Of a stretch of 64,000 nucleotides of DNA, positions 60,408-64,000 are shown piece after piece. The notes below the pieces were generated by a model. The model saw nothing but the letters and a program-made list of their open reading frames with translations, searched no databases and had not been told where the DNA came from. The stretch comes from Kineosporia corallincola (GTDB taxonomy: Bacteria; Actinomycetota; Actinomycetes; Actinomycetales; Kineosporiaceae), in the NCBI RefSeq assembly GCF_018499875.1, contig NZ_JAHBAY010000004.1:1-64000 (forward strand). Direction: 5' to 3'. Position 1 is the stretch's first letter; each line of letters begins with the position of its first letter. Made by a program: the position numbers and the translations under genes.

Positions 60408-61583
60408 GTGGAAAGCACCGAGACGGCATCCGCGCCGTCGTTTCCGCGGCCGCGAGTTTCCGGTGAAGACCTCGATATCCGGCGTCTGCTACGGCTGGCC
60501 CGGGTGCATCTGGGCATGGAGTTCGCGGCCCTGGTGGAGGTTCTCGAAGATCACGTTGCTCTGCGGGCGGTCGACTGCGGGCAGACCACACTGAGTTTCC
60601 TGCTCGACCGGCGTGTCCCGCTGGAGGGCACCTACGCCCAGCACATCCTGGCGGGCACCCTGCCCGAGCACCTGGCCGACACGCTCTGGCACCCGGTCAG
60701 CCGTGACCTGCTCTCGACCCGGCGCAACGGTGTGGGTTCCTACGCCGCCGCCCCGATCGGAACGGGCGCGCTGCTGGTCTGTGCCAGCGGCAGCAGCACG
60801 CCCGGGCTCGACGAGCGGGCCCCCCAGTTCCTCGCCCTGCTGGCCGAGGTGGTGGGGGAGCAGATGCGCCGCGCCCACATCGGCGAGCAGGGGCGCATCC
60901 ACGAGGCGCTCGACGGCGGCCGGTTCCGCATGGTCTACCAGCCGATCGTCGACCTGGCCCACGGCGCCGTGGTCGGTTACGAGGCGCTGGCGAGGTTCGA
61001 CGACCCCGGATTTCCCACTCCCGCACATGCTTTCGAGGCGGCAACCCGGGCCGGGCTGGGGGTCCAGCTGGAACTGCTCACGATGCGCTCGGCCCTCGAG
61101 CAACTGCCCGTGATGCCGGCCGGGGGGCGGCTCAGCGTCAACCTCTCGGCCGAGGCCCTGATGACGCCGAGCGTGGTCGAACTGCTGCTGCACCACGCGC
61201 ACTACCCGCTCAGCGTGGAGATCACCGAGCACACCCAGGTGCGTGACTACGGCCTACTCACCGAACCGCTGGCGCACCTGCGCCGCGCCGGGGTCGAGAT
61301 CGTCGTCGACGACGCCGGGGCCGGGTTCGCCAACTTCGCGCACCTGCTCAAGCTGCGGCCCTCCGTGATCAAGCTCGACATCGAGCTGGTCCGCGGCATC
61401 GATCAGGACCCGATGCGGCTCGCGCTGACCCGCAGCCTGGTGGCGTTCGCCGCCGAGGCCAAGGTGTCGCTGGTGGCCGAGGGCATCGAGACCGACAGCG
61501 AGCTCCAGACCCTGCGGTCGCTCGGGGTCGGGTTCGGGCAGGGGTTCATCTGCGGGCGGCCCGCCGCACTGCCCGTCGCCTGA
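60408..61583 (+). CDS. GAF-like/EAL cyclic-di-GMP phosphodiesterase
   Basis: A 391-residue soluble protein. Residues about 20-165 form a GAF-like sensor (LRLARVHLGMEFAALVEVLE); 170-390 are an EAL domain with YEALARF, VNLSAEAL, EITEHTQ, VDDAGAG, KLDIEL, EGIETDSE and GQGFICGRP. The second Asp of the usual DDFGTG is present (DDAG), and F/G are changed. GTG at 60408 chosen over an ATG at 60339 that lies in a promoter-like stretch. Ends 3 bases from the convergent diguanylate cyclase gene. Confidence 0.92.
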   Translation: MESTETASAPSFPRPRVSGEDLDIRRLLRLARVHLGMEFAALVEVLEDHVALRAVDCGQTTLSFLLDRRVPLEGTYAQHILAGTLPEHLADTLWHPVSRDLLSTRRNGVGSYAAAPIGTGALLVCASGSSTPGLDERAPQFLALLAEVVGEQMRRAHIGEQGRIHEALDGGRFRMVYQPIVDLAHGAVVGYEALARFDDPGFPTPAHAFEAATRAGLGVQLELLTMRSALEQLPVMPAGGRLSVNLSAEALMTPSVVELLLHHAHYPLSVEITEHTQVRDYGLLTEPLAHLRRAGVEIVVDDAGAGFANFAHLLKLRPSVIKLDIELVRGIDQDPMRLALTRSLVAFAAEAKVSLVAEGIETDSELQTLRSLGVGFGQGFICGRPAALPVA

Positions 61584-61586
61584 GTC

Positions 61587-62801
61587 TCAGCTCTCGATCG
61601 GCGACGTGGAGAGTACGGCGGTGCGGCTCCTGAGCCGTTTGGCCTCGTACTGAGCCTGGTCGGCGGCGCGGAACAGGTCCGTAGCGTCCAGGTGGGGCCA
61701 GGCCTGGGTGGTGCTGGCCACCCCGCACGACACACCGGCGCCGGCCGGCAACCCGGACGCGGCGGCGCAGAACGCGTCGGAGCAGGCGAGCACCGCGGGC
61801 ACCGAGTGATTCGGCACCAGCACCACGAACTCGTCGCCTCCGACCCGCGCGATCAGGCTGCCGATCAGCGGTGAGAAGTGCTGCACGAGTAGGCGTGCCA
61901 CCGAAGTGAGCAACTGGTCGCCCGCCGCGTGCCCGGTCGTGTCGTTGACCCGTTTCAGGCCGTTGACGTCGACGGCCACCGCGGAGACCCGCCTCGACGC
62001 GGCCTCGATCACCGACCGGTGACGCGCCCGCCCGTCCTGGTCGGGGAGGACCTCGGCGAGATGACCCGCCACGTCGGGGCGCGGTGAGCGGTACTGGAGA
62101 GCCACCGACGCCGCGTCGTCGAGAGCCCGCCGGTTCGCCAGGCCGGTGAGCGGGTCACGGAAGGCGAGCTGTTCGAGGGCCTCGAAATGGATGGCCCGGG
62201 ACAGCGCGCCCGCCAGGATCGCGCAGAGCGCCTCGGTGTAGGCGAGGTCGAGCACCGCGAACCGGTCGAGCCGGTAGTCGCGGGTGGCGTAGAACTCGCC
62301 CCACAGCTGTCCGTCGACGATCAGCGGGGCCGCGAGGGCCGTGCGTTTGTCGAGGCGGCGCAGCAGGGCCACCTCGTGCGGGTCGCTCAGCGGGTCTTCC
62401 ACCTCGGTGACCAGGGTCTGGAGCTCGGACAGCACCTGCCGGGCCTGGGGGTAGTCGTCGAAGTGGTAGGTCTCGTCGGTCGGCCAGCGCACCTCGTCGG
62501 GGGCCAGGTCACCGACGTTGATCAGGGTCTGGAGGGTGCTCGTGCCGGGCTGGAGGCGGCTGATCGAGATGCTGCTCGCTCCCAGGGCGTCGAGGGCGGA
62601 CTCGGCGGCAAGCTCCAGCATCTGGTCGAGGCGTACGGACAGCCCGAGGGCGCGCGCGACCGCGGCGAGGCTCTGGATCCTCGCGGTCGCCTCGTCTGAC
62701 CTGGCGATTGCTTCCTCGGATCGTGATGGCACGGTCGTGTCCGTCGTGATCGGCGGGGTGATTCGCCCCGAGTTCGGCACAGGAGGTGATGATGTCATCA
62801 T
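61587..62801 (-). CDS. GAF-GGDEF diguanylate cyclase
   Basis: A 404-residue soluble protein: N-terminal Thr/Ser/Pro tail, GAF domain (about 45-200) and GGDEF domain (about 220-395). The active site ARVGGDEFVVLV is intact, with DPLTGLANRRAL and VDVNGLKRVNDTTGH upstream. No RxxD inhibitory site directly before GGDEF was seen. It is the only protein in this window with a perfect GGDEF motif. Start near 62801 (ATG) has a second Met next to it. Confidence 0.95.
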   Translation of the reverse strand: MMTSSPPVPNSGRITPPITTDTTVPSRSEEAIARSDEATARIQSLAAVARALGLSVRLDQMLELAAESALDALGASSISISRLQPGTSTLQTLINVGDLAPDEVRWPTDETYHFDDYPQARQVLSELQTLVTEVEDPLSDPHEVALLRRLDKRTALAAPLIVDGQLWGEFYATRDYRLDRFAVLDLAYTEALCAILAGALSRAIHFEALEQLAFRDPLTGLANRRALDDAASVALQYRSPRPDVAGHLAEVLPDQDGRARHRSVIEAASRRVSAVAVDVNGLKRVNDTTGHAAGDQLLTSVARLLVQHFSPLIGSLIARVGGDEFVVLVPNHSVPAVLACSDAFCAAASGLPAGAGVSCGVASTTQAWPHLDATDLFRAADQAQYEAKRLRSRTAVLSTSPIES

Positions 62802-63003
62802 TCAGTGCCTGCTGACCTTGAGTCGCCGGTCAGTAACTGGTGGATCTTTCGCGTCGGGCGCCCTCCACGGCCGAGCAGGCAATGGAGAGTCGTCCGCGCC
62901 GGGCAAAAGGTTGCCCAGCGCGCGCGAGTGGATGCTCTGAGTAGGCGATGCGATGACCCGTGTGGGCGATGGCCGCCCGGGGGTTCGATGGAGGTGGAAC
63001 TGG

Positions 63004-63076
63004 TGCGCCCGGCAGGATTTGAACCTGCGACCGACAGATTAGAAGTCTGTTGCTCTATCCGCTGAGCTACGAGCGC
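63004..63076 (-). tRNA. tRNA-Arg (anticodon UCU)
   Basis: 73 bases: acceptor GCGCTCG/CGGGCGC, anticodon stem ACAGA/TCTGT around CTTCTAA (anticodon TCT), T-loop TTCAAAT with stem GCAGG/CCTGC. CCA not encoded. Confidence 0.95.
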
Positions 63077-63565
63077 TCGAGGGCTGGCTGGGCAGGACGC
63101 CGTTGCTCTCGACGCCCTGCTGGCTGACCCCCGTCCGCGATGATACCGGCGCGTCGGGTCTGGTGAAGGGAATATGGAATCACTGCATGGATGGGCGCCG
63201 GGAAAAAGGTGCGAACCGTACTTTTGCCTAGTCGCGGCCCTGTGGGAGATTGGCCCGCGCAATAGCGAACTCGTGACCAAGAGTATTTGAATGAATGCAA
63301 AGAGTTTATCTGATGCGCCGAAGTGCCTATTCATGCGGAATCGCCGTGACTCTGGTCTCGCCGGCTCCTGGAGTACGGCCATTCGAACGTTTCGGCGTGG
63401 ATGTGGCGTGTTCCGCCCGGCGAGGCAGTAAACATAGGGGCGGAGACCGGGTCGTTGCGGCTCTTCCTCGCGCAATGAACAATTAGTTATCTTTGATCGA
63501 CGGAACGTATTGCATTCGGTCGTCATGATGGCGGCCTGGCGGACTACAGGGAGGTGGACGGCGCT
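63077..63565. other. 489-base AT-richer gap beside tRNA-Arg
   Basis: No convincing gene. A 63-codon plus-strand frame (63295-63486) lacks a ribosome binding site and coding character. Base composition is lower in G+C than the neighbours from about 63170 to 63540. It holds the promoter of the truncated gene that follows and may be decayed sequence. Nothing else recognised. Confidence 0.45.
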
Positions 63566-64000
63566 GTGAGCCCGGCACGAGATGGCCGCCGTACAGAAGG
63601 CACCGGCGCCGATCGGCCCGCGGGCGCCCCGGCCTGGCCCGAGGCCGGCGGAATCGCCGACGGTTCCCGGTCGGCCGGACCGCCCGCCCAGGTCGTGGAC
63701 ATGGACAGGACCGGGAAGCCGGCCGACACCGGTGGGGTGGTGCGTGCCGGCGCCGGTGCTGTCGCCGCTCGCGCGGGTCAGATCGTGGCCGGGGCGCGGT
63801 CGGTGTTCTCCACCGATCAGACCGAGCCGGTTGTCGGCGAGCCGGTGCCCGGTGAAGATCCGGAAGCCACCGATCAGGCCGGACGGGCCAGGTTCGCCCC
63901 TCCGATCCAGTCCAGCACGCCGACCGGGGGGCCCGCTCGGGCCCGCTTCGCTTCTCCAGCACCTGTCGCCGCGGACGTCGCTCCCGAACCCCGGCCGCGT
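63566..64000 (+). CDS. N-terminal part of an unknown Pro/Ala-rich protein (cut by window end)
   Basis: The first 145 codons of a frame that stays open to the edge. GTG start with GGGAGG about 10 bases upstream. The sequence is low-complexity, rich in Ala, Pro, Gly and Asp, with a repeated GRARFAPP / ARARFASP motif. Such disordered leaders occur on LytR-CpsA-Psr proteins and on FtsK- or kinase-type proteins, but the domain that would tell is outside the window. Confidence 0.65.
   Translation, partial: MSPARDGRRTEGTGADRPAGAPAWPEAGGIADGSRSAGPPAQVVDMDRTGKPADTGGVVRAGAGAVAARAGQIVAGARSVFSTDQTEPVVGEPVPGEDPEATDQAGRARFAPPIQSSTPTGGPARARFASPAPVAADVAPEPRPR

Noticed and set aside
63295-63486. 63-codon frame after tRNA-Arg
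   Set aside because: No ribosome binding site, no recognisable domain and composition unlike coding DNA here.
62798-63526. 242-codon minus-strand frame crossing tRNA-Arg
   Set aside because: It reads straight through a tRNA gene and shows no family resemblance.

Overview
The window is a 64 kb stretch of a high-GC actinobacterial chromosome. The evidence is GTG/TTG starts, many ATGA/GTGA start-stop overlaps, a SAM-IV riboswitch, a DUF397/Scr1-type HTH/HATPase/DUF574 gene cluster, DUF3618, DUF1707 and DUF2017 genes, a PrsW protease and three tRNA genes. The gene mix fits a Kineosporia- or Streptomyces-like organism; the genus is a guess and nothing here fixes it. No rRNA, CRISPR array, insertion sequence or clear prophage was found. 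One phage-like small ORF (56.7 kb) and one AT-richer gene-free stretch beside tRNA-Arg (63.1-63.6 kb) are the only hints of transfer.

Layout. 0.1-6.5 kb: a membrane protein/regulator pair with a repeated operator, a methyltransferase divergent from an XRE-cupin regulator, then a leftward NAD-salvage operon (pncB-pncA, an unknown gene, an alpha/beta hydrolase). 6.5-9.7 kb: clpS-DUF2017 facing a cAMP-phosphodiesterase-like MBL gene, rph and rdgB, a shortened version of a locus known from mycobacteria. 9.8-17.7 kb: a fused phospholipase A2/alpha-beta hydrolase membrane protein, a NarL-type two-component system, a membrane molybdopterin oxidoreductase and a GGDEF-EAL protein. 17.7-22 kb: a class-V aminotransferase under a SAM-IV riboswitch, tRNA-Leu, a secreted beta-propeller-like protein and two tandem secreted paralogues. 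22-31.6 kb: a large helical protein, bcp-DUF3618-GroES-like-P450, a PHP/HhH protein, two crotonases, a CAP-domain protein and a MerR regulator. 31.6-36.3 kb: DUF1707, GGDEF-EAL, a matrixin-like protease, a 2H phosphoesterase and an unknown protein.

36.4-46.2 kb holds the most coherent pathway. A leftward operon encodes a DUF2291 lipoprotein, a ribose-type ABC importer, a split transketolase, an FGGY kinase and a TIM-barrel isomerase. It is divergent from a SorC-type regulator, with facing operator-like repeats between them. The set matches the published non-oxidative D-apiose pathway in outline.

46-54 kb: a CAP protein, an unusual HELLGH metallohydrolase, a lone RAM domain, then the DUF574/HATPase/Scr1-HTH/DUF397 developmental-type cluster with two identical ATGCACGTGCAT palindromes, PrsW, orn and tRNA-Lys. 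54-64 kb: DUF72, a phosphodiesterase, a UbiA prenyltransferase, a SigX5/SigG-type ECF sigma factor overlapping a coiled-coil gene, a PPOX protein, a convergent EAL/GGDEF pair, tRNA-Arg and a gene truncated by the window edge.

A theme across the window is nucleotide second messengers: four c-di-GMP enzymes, Orn (which removes pGpG) and a Rv1339-like phosphodiesterase.
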